DNA from: Spirochaetaceae bacterium
Lineage (GTDB): Bacteria > Spirochaetota > Spirochaetia > Treponematales > Breznakiellaceae
Length of the DNA: 5,706 nt
Direction of reading: 5' to 3'
Assembly: GCA_031284085.1 (NCBI GenBank)
Contig: JAITAM010000160.1
Span: forward strand, 1-5,706
The notes under the pieces are model-generated. The model did not search any database. It was not told where the DNA came from and worked only from the letters and a program-made list of their open reading frames with translations. The first letter of the stretch is position 1. Each line of letters begins with the position of its first letter. The position numbers and the translations under genes were made by a program. Of this stretch, positions 1 through 5,570 are shown piece after piece.

Positions 1-98
1 TAGATAATTGTTTCTGCAGGGTTGCGGGCGTGGAAATAGCGATAATACGCAAGCCCGCCTATGCCTGAGTCTAAAAAAAGAATAGGGCTATCACTCAT
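1..98 (-). CDS. murI: Glutamate racemase, N-terminal part (runs off left edge)
   Basis: MurI interconverts L- and D-glutamate in the cytoplasm and supplies D-Glu for peptidoglycan. The first 32 codons are present; the frame is open to base 1 and continues outside the window. The translation starts MSDSPILFLDSGIGGLAYYR, with the family's N-terminal signature LDSGIGGL at residues 9-16. Asp10 and Ser11 correspond to the substrate-binding and catalytic Asp-Ser pair of the Asp/Glu racemase family. ATG at 98-96 is chosen because it places the motif at the usual distance from the N terminus. The next upstream ATG (118-120 on the complement) is out of frame. There is no Shine-Dalgarno sequence: the seven bases before ATG are TCGTTCC, and an extended -10 box sits directly before them. 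Identification rests on one motif only, but that motif is distinctive and correctly placed. Confidence 0.85.
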   Translation of the reverse strand, partial: MSDSPILFLDSGIGGLAYYRYFHARNPAETII

Positions 99-105
99 GG
101 AACGA

Positions 106-114
106 ATTATACCA
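106..114 (-). promoter_or_regulatory. Extended -10 promoter element for murI
   Basis: On the minus strand the sequence reads TGGTATAAT, a perfect -10 hexamer (106-111) preceded by the TGn extension (112-114). No good -35 is seen 16-19 bases upstream (TGGTTA at best), as is common for extended -10 promoters. Only seven bases separate the hexamer from the murI ATG, so the expected transcription start falls at or within a base or two of the start codon. Confidence 0.55.
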
Positions 115-280
115 CAGCATGAGCGAGATAACCAGCCACAATTTGCCTTAATGTGTCAGCGCCGCCTCGAGAGCTGGGCTCCGCTTTTCCACCTACACGC
201 AGTGCTGCTGCAAGCTGCTGTCCCCCAAACGTTCCATTGGAGAGGCTTATTCTCCCTATAGCTTTCTGCGTTACGGTGCC
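107..280 (-). pseudogene. Possible gene remnant upstream of murI (open frame without a start)
   Basis: A 57-codon minus-strand frame is open from just after a TAG (281-283) to a TAA at 107-109, nine bases upstream of murI. It has no ATG or TTG codon, and its only GTG lies close to the C-terminal end, so it is not a complete gene. The translation contains stretches such as TFGGQQLAAALRVGGKAEP and a C terminus near TLRQIVAGYLAHAVV, which read like protein. The DNA is richer in GC than the repeats next to it. In a neighbouring frame, about 283-312 reads TLEEIGLFDR, so a frameshifted or decayed gene, or a multicopy intergenic element, is possible. No family was recognised. It may equally be chance coding in GC-rich non-coding DNA. 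Confidence 0.2.
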
Positions 281-307
281 CTATCAAACAGGCCAATTTC
301 TTCCAAC

Positions 308-468
308 GTTTCAGCCTTATATCAGCGGAAACTCAGGCTTATAGTTGATGGCAATTTAGCGTTATAGTTATCGACAACTCAGGCTTATAGTTGATGGCAA
401 CTCAGGCTTATAGTTGTCATCAACTTAGCTATTATAGTTGTTGACAACTCAGCTCTAGTCATCATGGA
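308..468. repeat. Tandem repeat array A, 23-base period, with dyad symmetry
   Basis: The clear units start at 330, 353, 376, 399 and 422; the first four are 23 bases long and the last is 24. Degenerate units flank them (about 308-329 and 446-468). The typical unit starts AACTCAGGCTTATAGTTG and ends ATGGC. Across unit junctions there are five dyads of the form AGTTG-N4-CAACT, starting at 343, 366, 389, 412 and 436. Three are perfect, one has CAATT as its right arm and one has AGTTA as its left arm. The N4 centres differ (ATGG, TCGA, ATGG, TCAT, TTGA). Each AGTTG can also pair backwards with the CAACT of its own unit across nine bases. Stop codons recur on both strands, so the array is not coding. 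Confidence 0.85.
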
Positions 469-473
469 TGGGT

Positions 474-772
474 AATCTTACCTATGCCAGTGTAGCAGTC
501 TTACTTATGTCTATGTAACAGTCTTACTTATGTCTATGTAACAGTCTTACCTATGTCTATGTAGCAGTCTTACCTATGCCGGTGTAGCAGTCTTATTTAT
601 GCCAGTATAGTAGTCTTACCTATGTCTATGTAGCAGTCTTACCTATGTCTATGTAGTAGTCTTACCTATGTCTGTGTAGCAGTCTTACCTATGTCAGTGT
701 AGCAGTCTTATCTATGTCAGTGTAGCAGTCTTACTTATGTCTATGTAGTAGTCTTACCTATGCCAGTGTAGT
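474..772. repeat. Tandem repeat array B, 13 units of exactly 23 bases
   Basis: Thirteen head-to-tail units of exactly 23 bases, without spacers or length slippage, start at 474, 497, 520, 543, 566, 589, 612, 635, 658, 681, 704, 727 and 750. The common unit begins AGTCTTACCTATG and ends TAGC or TAGT; its middle is TCTATG, TCAGTG or CCAGTG. Units 2 and 3 are identical, units 4 and 7 are identical, and units 1 and 13 are near-identical. Most differences are transitions (C/T or G/A); unit position 16 (T, A or G) is the main exception. TAG or TAA recurs in every unit, and because 23 is not a multiple of three this closes all frames on both strands, so the array is non-coding. There are no unique spacers, so it is not CRISPR. 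Confidence 0.95.
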
Positions 773-827
773 AGGGCGGCCTGCCGCTTTGGACGCCAGC
801 ACCGAAGCTTGGAAGAGACTTGGAGTA

Positions 828-2321
828 TCAAAAGCGCGATAAAAGGTGAGAGGGGAACTCTTTGCCCATGAACAGTTCGTACTGAGCTTGCGCTTGTCGG
901 ATAAGCATATCGTAGCCGTTAAGGGTCTGGCAACCGGCACGAGAGGCACGATCCAAAAACGCTGTGCATTCCGGCGTGTATATCAAGTCCATAACAACCT
1001 CTCTGCCGGAAAATTGGTACAAAGCAAACGGGTCCTCGCCGATATTAGGTTCCATGCCGGCGGAAGTGGTTTGGATAATTATATCCGCATATTTTTTGAT
1101 ATGCTCAACACAGTGGTGATCCAATCCGTCCCATGCAAAACCGTAAGGCAGGGCAAGTTCCTTTGCTTTAACCGCGGTGCGGTTGACAATCAAGGCTCGT
1201 GCTTCAAGCCGGTATACTTCAGCGGCAACAGCATGAGCTGCTCCGCCCGCGCCGATTATAGTTACCCGTTTCCCTTTTAAGTTTTTTTTGCCAATGAAAT
1301 TGAGCAGAGAGCCGGAAAAACCAGAGGCGTCGGTGTTGGTTCCGATCCAACCGCGAGGATCGCTAATAATAGTATTGCAAGCGCCGATGGATTGGACGCT
1401 CTCAGATTGTGAACCGAGGTACGGTATGATAGCGGTTTTGTGCGGGATGGTTACCGATGCGCCGGATACGTTCAAGGCCTCCGCAAGTTCCAAGAATGTT
1501 TTAACATTGTCTGTAGGGAATGGAACATACACGGCATCGGTGTCTTCAAGTTTGAATATAGTATTAAAAAAGGTCGGGCTAAAGGTTGCTCTGAGCGGGA
1601 AACCGGTGATACCAAAGACTTTAGTTTTATTGCTTATGCTTTTGAAACAGTAGTGGTCAGATAATTCTTTAGGCTCAAGTTGTCCTGGCGCTCCGAGGGA
1701 TTGGCCTGCCATAGTTGTATATGAGAATTCCGAGCCGAAACGGTCTGCTAATATGCGGCTTGGAATACCGAACGGCCCCATGCAGATTAAGATTTTATTC
1801 ATATCAGTCATTTCTTGAGATGCGCGGTACATACGGAGCACATCGGACAAAGAATTGGCCATCGCTGCAATCTTAGCTAATTCATCTCCAACATGGTATA
1901 GGCTTTTAAGCTTTTCTACAATGTCGTCATCAGTACCGTGGATGTTATGATAAGAACGGATTATCTTAGTGCCAAAAACCCGTGCCGCCTCTTCAAGAGC
2001 CGGAACATTAAGGTAGTCTTCCAAATCAACGTAGGCAAAATTAAGGCGCGGGTCCGTAAACGCATTGGCAAGTCCATGAGCCAAAAGGCTTATCCGTGCG
2101 CCTTCTCCGCCTTGATACTTGCCGCCGTCGCTCTCCCGCCGAATAGTCAAAATAACCGGCAGGCCAGCCATTTCAGGAAAGCGCCTAATACGGAATCGTT
2201 CGTCCGGATCCAAGCAGTCCACTCGAAGCTCCGCTACATCAACGTATTTCCGATTCTTTTCGATGATTTCAAGGTCATGAGCAAGCGTCTTTCCCGTTAA
2301 GCAAAGGCAAATCTTAGACAT
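828..2321 (-). CDS. aroDE: Bifunctional 3-dehydroquinate dehydratase / shikimate dehydrogenase (fused AroD-AroE)
   Basis: This cytoplasmic enzyme would catalyse two consecutive shikimate-pathway steps: 3-dehydroquinate to 3-dehydroshikimate, then NADPH-dependent reduction to shikimate. Residues about 1-225 are a type I dehydratase: ELRVD (31-35), RSYHNI with catalytic His125, Schiff-base Lys150 in ELAKIA, PSR with Arg189, and APGQ at 211-214. Residues about 232-497 are shikimate dehydrogenase: FSPTFFN (247-253), TIPHK with catalytic Lys295, GTNTD with Asp331, nucleotide loop GAGGAA (357-362), NRT (380-382), and a C-terminal GYDMLIRQ. At 497 residues it matches the sum of two full domains. The substrate-binding loop is atypical: the usual HSxSPxxHN reads ATFSPTFFN, with Thr246 and Ser248 retaining the hydroxyls but both histidines lost. 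ATG is supported by GGGGAG six bases upstream. The DHQD-SDH order is also found in chlamydial and plant fusions. Confidence 0.93.
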   Translation of the reverse strand: MSKICLCLTGKTLAHDLEIIEKNRKYVDVAELRVDCLDPDERFRIRRFPEMAGLPVILTIRRESDGGKYQGGEGARISLLAHGLANAFTDPRLNFAYVDLEDYLNVPALEEAARVFGTKIIRSYHNIHGTDDDIVEKLKSLYHVGDELAKIAAMANSLSDVLRMYRASQEMTDMNKILICMGPFGIPSRILADRFGSEFSYTTMAGQSLGAPGQLEPKELSDHYCFKSISNKTKVFGITGFPLRATFSPTFFNTIFKLEDTDAVYVPFPTDNVKTFLELAEALNVSGASVTIPHKTAIIPYLGSQSESVQSIGACNTIISDPRGWIGTNTDASGFSGSLLNFIGKKNLKGKRVTIIGAGGAAHAVAAEVYRLEARALIVNRTAVKAKELALPYGFAWDGLDHHCVEHIKKYADIIIQTTSAGMEPNIGEDPFALYQFSGREVVMDLIYTPECTAFLDRASRAGCQTLNGYDMLIRQAQAQYELFMGKEFPSHLLSRF

Positions 2322-2327
2322 ACAATT

Positions 2328-2333
2328 CTCCCC
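2328..2333 (-). promoter_or_regulatory. Ribosome binding site of aroDE
   Basis: On the minus strand GGGGAG lies six bases before the ATG at 2321. It is one of the clearer Shine-Dalgarno sequences in the window and fixes the aroDE start. Confidence 0.7.
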
Positions 2334-2341
2334 AAGCCTTA

Positions 2342-2370
2342 TTAAAAGAGCTGCCTTAAGCGGCAGCCTT
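2342..2370 (-). terminator. Terminator-like hairpin between the exported-protein gene and aroDE
   Basis: On the minus strand GCTGCC (2362-2367) pairs with GGCAGC (2350-2355) around a six-base loop, followed by TCTTTTAAT. The six-base-pair GC-rich stem and short T tract fit an intrinsic terminator for the upstream genes, though the T tract is modest. It begins 31 bases after the stop of the 176-residue gene and its tail ends about 20 bases before the aroDE start codon. That leaves no room for a promoter downstream of it. It may therefore be leaky, or lie inside the aroDE leader. The stem can form on both strands, but the plus-strand T tract is weaker. Confidence 0.5.
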
Positions 2371-2373
2371 TAG

Positions 2374-2403
2374 AATATATAATTATGGTGAATACCATTA
2401 GAA
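2374..2403 (-). promoter_or_regulatory. Weak candidate promoter for aroDE
   Basis: On the minus strand TTCTAA (2398-2403, overlapping the stop codon of the preceding gene) and TATATT (2374-2379) are 18 bases apart. The -10 matches consensus at five of six positions and the -35 poorly. Transcription would start near 2367, so the hairpin would be at the very 5' end of the aroDE transcript. The surroundings are AT-rich, so a chance match is quite possible. Confidence 0.25.
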
Positions 2404-2928
2404 ATCTGGTCTATACACAAAAATCGCAGAAACATTACTTGCTTCATCAAAGTTAAAGCGGATCATAAGGGGCCATGCGCTACCGTGAAGGGAATAGATA
2501 AGACAGCGGTCAAATTTATACTGCGCTGTTCCCATAAGCAATTGAACGGTATTCCAATCATCCCCCACTATAATATCACAGGCAGTTTTGATACTTACTT
2601 GCCAAACTCGATCACGGTAAATATAAAAATCACCCTGCTCATAGATAAAAACCACATCGTCTTGCCACGATTCCGGCCCTCGTAAGGCATACACTTCATA
2701 AGGAACACCAAATTTGGTGATTAACTCTTTCAAAGTTAAGCCAATAAAGGCAGATATATCCTGTTCCAGTTCTACTTTTTCTTCGGTAGGCGCAGTACTT
2801 TCATTTATAAGAGCATCTCTATTAGTATCAAGAGATTGCGACCATAATAGACATGATACCAGCGTTTCAAAACAAAGTATTATAATAAGTCGGCGTGCAT
2901 AAAGACACAATCGCATGATGAGTACCAT
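2398..2928 (-). CDS. Exported hypothetical protein, possible tandem BamE-like repeats
   Basis: The gene is not recognised as a named family. The N terminus has basic residues (Arg6, Arg12, Arg13) followed by a hydrophobic segment at about 14-29, consistent with a signal peptide. LVSC at 23-26 could be a relaxed spirochetal lipobox (Cys26), or signal peptidase I could cut after the following LWSQS; Glu21 inside the hydrophobic core is unusual. Residues about 33-57 are a hydrophilic, Glu-rich linker. The remainder appears to hold two similar units: IGLTLKELITKFGVP (62-76) and VGDDWNTVQLLMGTA (121-135), each followed by beta-rich sequence. This resembles the pattern of BamE/SmpA-type folds, but that is inference. 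The start is uncertain: neither ATG at 2928 nor ATG at 2916 (Met5) has a Shine-Dalgarno sequence. It begins 33 bases after the 89-residue gene, so the two are probably cotranscribed. Envelope location is likely; function is unknown. Confidence 0.8.
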   Translation of the reverse strand: MVLIMRLCLYARRLIIILCFETLVSCLLWSQSLDTNRDALINESTAPTEEKVELEQDISAFIGLTLKELITKFGVPYEVYALRGPESWQDDVVFIYEQGDFYIYRDRVWQVSIKTACDIIVGDDWNTVQLLMGTAQYKFDRCLIYSLHGSAWPLMIRFNFDEASNVSAIFVYRPDF

Positions 2929-2961
2929 AAGTGTAGGAATAAAAGAATGAAAGACATGGAA

Positions 2962-3231
2962 TTATTGTAATATTCCACGCGAGAGCAAATCACCCATAAG
3001 CACCGTTAAGGTGTCAATGTCCATCTCGCCTGAGACTCGCTCTACCGTTTCCAAGATAAGAGACCAATCTTCAGGCTCAAGGTGCATAGCAGTATCGCTA
3101 AATTCTCCTCGGAAGAATGCAGCGATACTGTCGTATTTTTCTGGGGAATCGATACTTTGAAACAACTCTTCAGCAGCAGAGTCGCCAAGGATAGGTGCGG
3201 TGCGCCGAATAAATAAGTCATGGCTATTCAT
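2962..3231 (-). CDS. Small acidic hypothetical protein (89 aa)
   Basis: The protein is not recognised. It is 89 residues, rich in Asp and Glu, with no signal peptide, transmembrane segment or cysteine, so it is probably cytoplasmic. The pattern of hydrophobic residues (AAEELFQSI, WSLILETVERV, DTLTVLMGDLLSRGIL) suggests an all-helical fold. It starts 122 bases downstream of hslU and ends 33 bases before the exported-protein gene, on the same strand, so it may belong to an extended hslVU transcript. ATG at 3231 is used; the nearest purine-rich motif, GGAG, is about 13 bases upstream, which is far for a Shine-Dalgarno sequence. A small TGTTG-GAAA-CAACA hairpin lies at 3254-3267. Coding support comes from the open frame, the protein-like translation and the tight packing with neighbours; there is no homology evidence. 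Confidence 0.75.
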   Translation of the reverse strand: MNSHDLFIRRTAPILGDSAAEELFQSIDSPEKYDSIAAFFRGEFSDTAMHLEPEDWSLILETVERVSGEMDIDTLTVLMGDLLSRGILQ

Positions 3232-3353
3232 AAAAAGGGTGTATCTCCATACGTGTTGTTTCCAACAATATACCCGGTTATCTTGTCTTCCGCATTAAAA
3301 AGAGTATAGAAAGGTACTATAAAATATAGAATATAGTAACTCTCTATCTCATC

Positions 3354-4892
3354 TTACAAAATATACCGTCCTAGATCCTGATCCATAACCAAATTATTCA
3401 ATTTTTCATTTACATAGGATACGGTTATGGGTATTTTTGCAGGCGCAATATCCGGTGCATCAAAAGATAACTCTTCCAGCAAAGTTTCCATGATAGTATG
3501 AAGACGCCGCGCCCCAATATTTTCAAGACGGGAATTCACTTCTGCGGCAAGCTCGGCTATACGGTTAATTGCTTCGTCAGCAAATTCAATTACCACGTTT
3601 TCTGTGCCTAAGAGTTCTACATACTGCTTGGTAAGGGCATTTTTCGGCTCGGTTAGGATACGCAAGAAATCGTCTTTTCCAAGAAAGTCAAGTTCTACCC
3701 GCAGAGGAAAGCGTCCTTGCAATTCCGGTATGAGATCAGAAGGTTTGCTCACATTAAAAGCACCGGCAGCAATAAACAGAATATGCTCGGTATTAACCGG
3801 TCCCCACTTAGTGTTGACCGTAGCGCCTTCTACAATAGGAAGAATATCCCGCTGAACCCCTTCACGCGAAACATCAGGGCCGTTTCCACGCGTGCCGCCG
3901 CTTGCAATCTTGTCTATTTCATCAATAAACACAATGCCGGACTGTTCTACACGCTGTCTAGCTTCGTCATTAACCCTGTCCCTATCAATAAGTTTCTCAA
4001 GCTCTTCGGCAATTAAAATCTCTCGTGCGCGAGCAACGGTTACTTCCTTCTTCTTCTTGTTTCCTCCGCCCAGCATACCGGCAATACCGGAAAGGCTCGA
4101 CTCAAGGTCTTCAAAATTCCCCCCCATCATTTCAAAGGTTGGGAATTGCGGAGTCTGCTTAACGAGAAGCTCTACCATTCTTGCTTCCATTTGTCCTTCA
4201 CGGAGCATCTTGCGGAACTTTTCCCGTATTGGTGAATTCTCTCTATACTTCTCTTCTTGAGAAGAAGTATCAAACTGCTCTTCATCGTCCTGACTATGGT
4301 TAAACATATTGTTAGGAATACCTACTTGGATAGCAGCTCCCATAATGCCGGGTGCGCCAGGCGTCTCGGGATTAAGAGAAAATGTCCCTACCGGCTTTAC
4401 GATGGGACCGGACTGTTCTTTTTGTGTACTGCCCCGTTTTTTTCTACTGCCGGGCAGGAGCATATCTAAAAGTATCTCCTCAGCGCGCTTTTCCGCCTCA
4501 ACGGTAACTGCTTCTTGCATTTCTTGTTTGACCATAAGAATACCGGCAGCCATAAGGTCGCGTATCATCGATTCGACATCACGCCCCACGTAGCCGACTT
4601 CTGTGTACTTTGTTGCTTCAACTTTGATAAAAGGAGAACCTGCCAGTTTGGCAAGACGGCGTGCAATTTCTGTCTTGCCAACACCGGTGGGACCTATCAT
4701 CAAAATATTTTTAGGCGCAATGTCTTCACGCATATCATTTTCTAGTTTGAGTCTGCGCGTCCTATTACGCAGGGCAATAGCTACAGCACGTTTTGCGTTC
4801 TTTTGTCCAACGATATACTTATCAAGCTCGGCGACAATTTGTCGAGGTGTAAGCTCTTGCTTCGGCGTATTTTCCAATACATTATCGTTCAC
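3354..4892 (-). CDS. hslU: HslU, ATPase subunit of the HslVU protease, with enlarged I domain
   Basis: HslU is the AAA+ hexamer that unfolds substrates with ATP and feeds them into the HslV peptidase in the cytoplasm. Seen in order: Walker A GPTGVGKT (67-74), pore loop GYVGRD (100-105), the I domain, Walker B VFIDEID (321-327), sensor-2 GARRL (460-464), and the C-terminal DLGRYIL (506-512), the tail that docks into HslV. Length is 512 residues against about 443 for E. coli. About ten extra residues are N-terminal and about 58 lie in the I domain, between LLPGSRKK (145-152) and [12 protein letters not shown] (223-234). That insert is rich in Pro, Gly, Gln, Asp and Glu and looks disordered. The start codon is GTG at 4892, supported by GGAGG seven bases upstream. 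It overlaps the hslV stop by four bases (GTGA), implying translational coupling. Confidence 0.97.
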   Translation of the reverse strand: MNDNVLENTPKQELTPRQIVAELDKYIVGQKNAKRAVAIALRNRTRRLKLENDMREDIAPKNILMIGPTGVGKTEIARRLAKLAGSPFIKVEATKYTEVGYVGRDVESMIRDLMAAGILMVKQEMQEAVTVEAEKRAEEILLDMLLPGSRKKRGSTQKEQSGPIVKPVGTFSLNPETPGAPGIMGAAIQVGIPNNMFNHSQDDEEQFDTSSQEEKYRENSPIREKFRKMLREGQMEARMVELLVKQTPQFPTFEMMGGNFEDLESSLSGIAGMLGGGNKKKKEVTVARAREILIAEELEKLIDRDRVNDEARQRVEQSGIVFIDEIDKIASGGTRGNGPDVSREGVQRDILPIVEGATVNTKWGPVNTEHILFIAAGAFNVSKPSDLIPELQGRFPLRVELDFLGKDDFLRILTEPKNALTKQYVELLGTENVVIEFADEAINRIAELAAEVNSRLENIGARRLHTIMETLLEELSFDAPDIAPAKIPITVSYVNEKLNNLVMDQDLGRYIL

Positions 4893-5431
4893 TGCAATTC
4901 CTCCACAGTAATATGCTCATTAGTATAAATGCAAATAGTACCGGCAATATGCAATGCTTTTTCAGCAATCTCACGAGCAGAAAAACTACTCCCTTCCAAA
5001 AAGGCAAGTGCCGCTGCATAAGCATAATTACCACCTGAACCTATGGCAAGGGCATCGGATGCCGGTTCAACGACATCACCGGTGCCGGAAACAAGCAGTG
5101 TTTTCTGCTTATCCGCTACTAAAAGCAAAGCTTCAAGCCGGCGTAAAGTTTTATCCGTGCGCCAATCCTTTACCAATTCAACAGCCGCTCTCAGCAGATC
5201 ACCTGAGTACTCTTTGAGTTTAGCTTCAAACCGATCGAACAAAGTAAACGCATCAGCGGTTGCACCGGCAAAACCGCATAATACGGTATCATTCATGAGA
5301 CGGCGTACCTTGCGGGCATTGTTTTTCATTACCGTCTCGCCCATTGTTACTTGTCCATCACCGGCCATTGCTACTTTACCGTCTTTTCGTACCGCAATAA
5401 CCGTTGTGCTGCGTATCTTGTTTTTAGTCAT
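4889..5431 (-). CDS. hslV: HslV, peptidase subunit of the HslVU protease
   Basis: HslV is the proteasome-beta-like N-terminal threonine hydrolase that forms the double-hexamer degradation chamber of HslVU. The nucleophile is Thr9, the first Thr of TTVIAV, after an eight-residue propeptide (MTKNKIRS) that must be removed. Numbered from Thr9, the catalytic set matches E. coli: Asp17 in AGDGQ, Lys28 in TVMK and Lys33 in [17 protein letters not shown] (53-62), WRTDK and [11 protein letters not shown] are also typical. The 180-residue length is usual for the family. ATG at 5431 is supported by AAGGCGG seven bases upstream. It heads the visible cluster and overlaps hslU by four bases. No CIRCE element or heat-shock operator was seen upstream. 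Confidence 0.97.
   Translation of the reverse strand: MTKNKIRSTTVIAVRKDGKVAMAGDGQVTMGETVMKNNARKVRRLMNDTVLCGFAGATADAFTLFDRFEAKLKEYSGDLLRAAVELVKDWRTDKTLRRLEALLLVADKQKTLLVSGTGDVVEPASDALAIGSGGNYAYAAALAFLEGSSFSAREIAEKALHIAGTICIYTNEHITVEELQ
4898..4904 (-). promoter_or_regulatory. Ribosome binding site of hslU inside the end of hslV
   Basis: GGAGG (4900-4904 on the minus strand), seven bases before the GTG start of hslU, is also the coding sequence for the last residues of HslV (VEELQ). It supports the GTG start and coupled translation of the two subunits. Confidence 0.75.
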
Positions 5432-5438
5432 TACTAAT

Positions 5439-5481
5439 CCGCCTTGTATCTATATAATAGTAATATTGTCTTAAAAAATGT
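5439..5481 (-). promoter_or_regulatory. hslV upstream signals: clear ribosome binding site, weak promoter candidate
   Basis: AAGGCGG (5439-5445, minus strand) is a plausible Shine-Dalgarno sequence seven bases before the hslV ATG. Just upstream, the minus strand is AT-rich and contains TATTAT (5453-5458), a fair -10, but only a poor -35 (TACATT) 17 bases before it. The promoter part is tentative. Confidence 0.3.
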
Positions 5482-5515
5482 ACTCTTTTATTTTTATTTG
5501 TTCGTTTCGTTTCGC

Positions 5516-5545
5516 CGCACCTGCCTGAGGTGCGATATAGTTTTT
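5516..5545 (+). terminator. GC-rich hairpin with downstream T tract, plus strand
   Basis: CGCACCT (5516-5522) pairs with AGGTGCG (5528-5534) around GCCTG. On the plus strand a T tract (5541-5545) follows after six bases, so this is a weak intrinsic-terminator candidate for rightward transcripts. No rightward gene precedes it, so the role is unclear. On the minus strand no T tract follows, and the hairpin would sit about 85 bases upstream of hslV. Confidence 0.35.
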
Positions 5546-5570
5546 CTTAAAAATAGTATAGAGAGGATCA

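Noticed and set aside
120..230. Similarity between the left GC-rich stretch and the right-edge stretch (both with TTCCACC and nearby GCA/GTG)
   Set aside because: Only short patches match by eye and the order of flanking words differs; not enough to call two copies of one element.
153..344. Plus-strand 63-codon open frame
   Set aside because: It runs into array A, has no ribosome binding site, and its Pro/Ser/Arg-rich translation is typical of the antisense of GC-rich DNA.
474..772. Possible CRISPR array
   Set aside because: Units are head to tail with no unique spacers between them, and no cas gene is present.
773..827. Intrinsic terminator for aroDE in the GCGGCAGGCCGCC segment
   Set aside because: The stem is only about four pairs with a tight loop, and no T tract follows on the minus strand.
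758..949. Minus-strand 63-codon frame overlapping the end of aroDE
   Set aside because: It is almost wholly inside aroDE in another frame and ends in the last repeat unit of array B; a shadow of aroDE.
3254..3267. TGTTG-GAAA-CAACA hairpin upstream of the 89-residue gene
   Set aside because: A GAAA tetraloop on a five-pair stem is neat, but it is too short and has no T tract; likely to occur by chance in AT-rich DNA.
3892..4260. Long plus-strand open frame opposite hslU
   Set aside because: Complement of a conserved gene; Ser/Pro-rich translation without family features.
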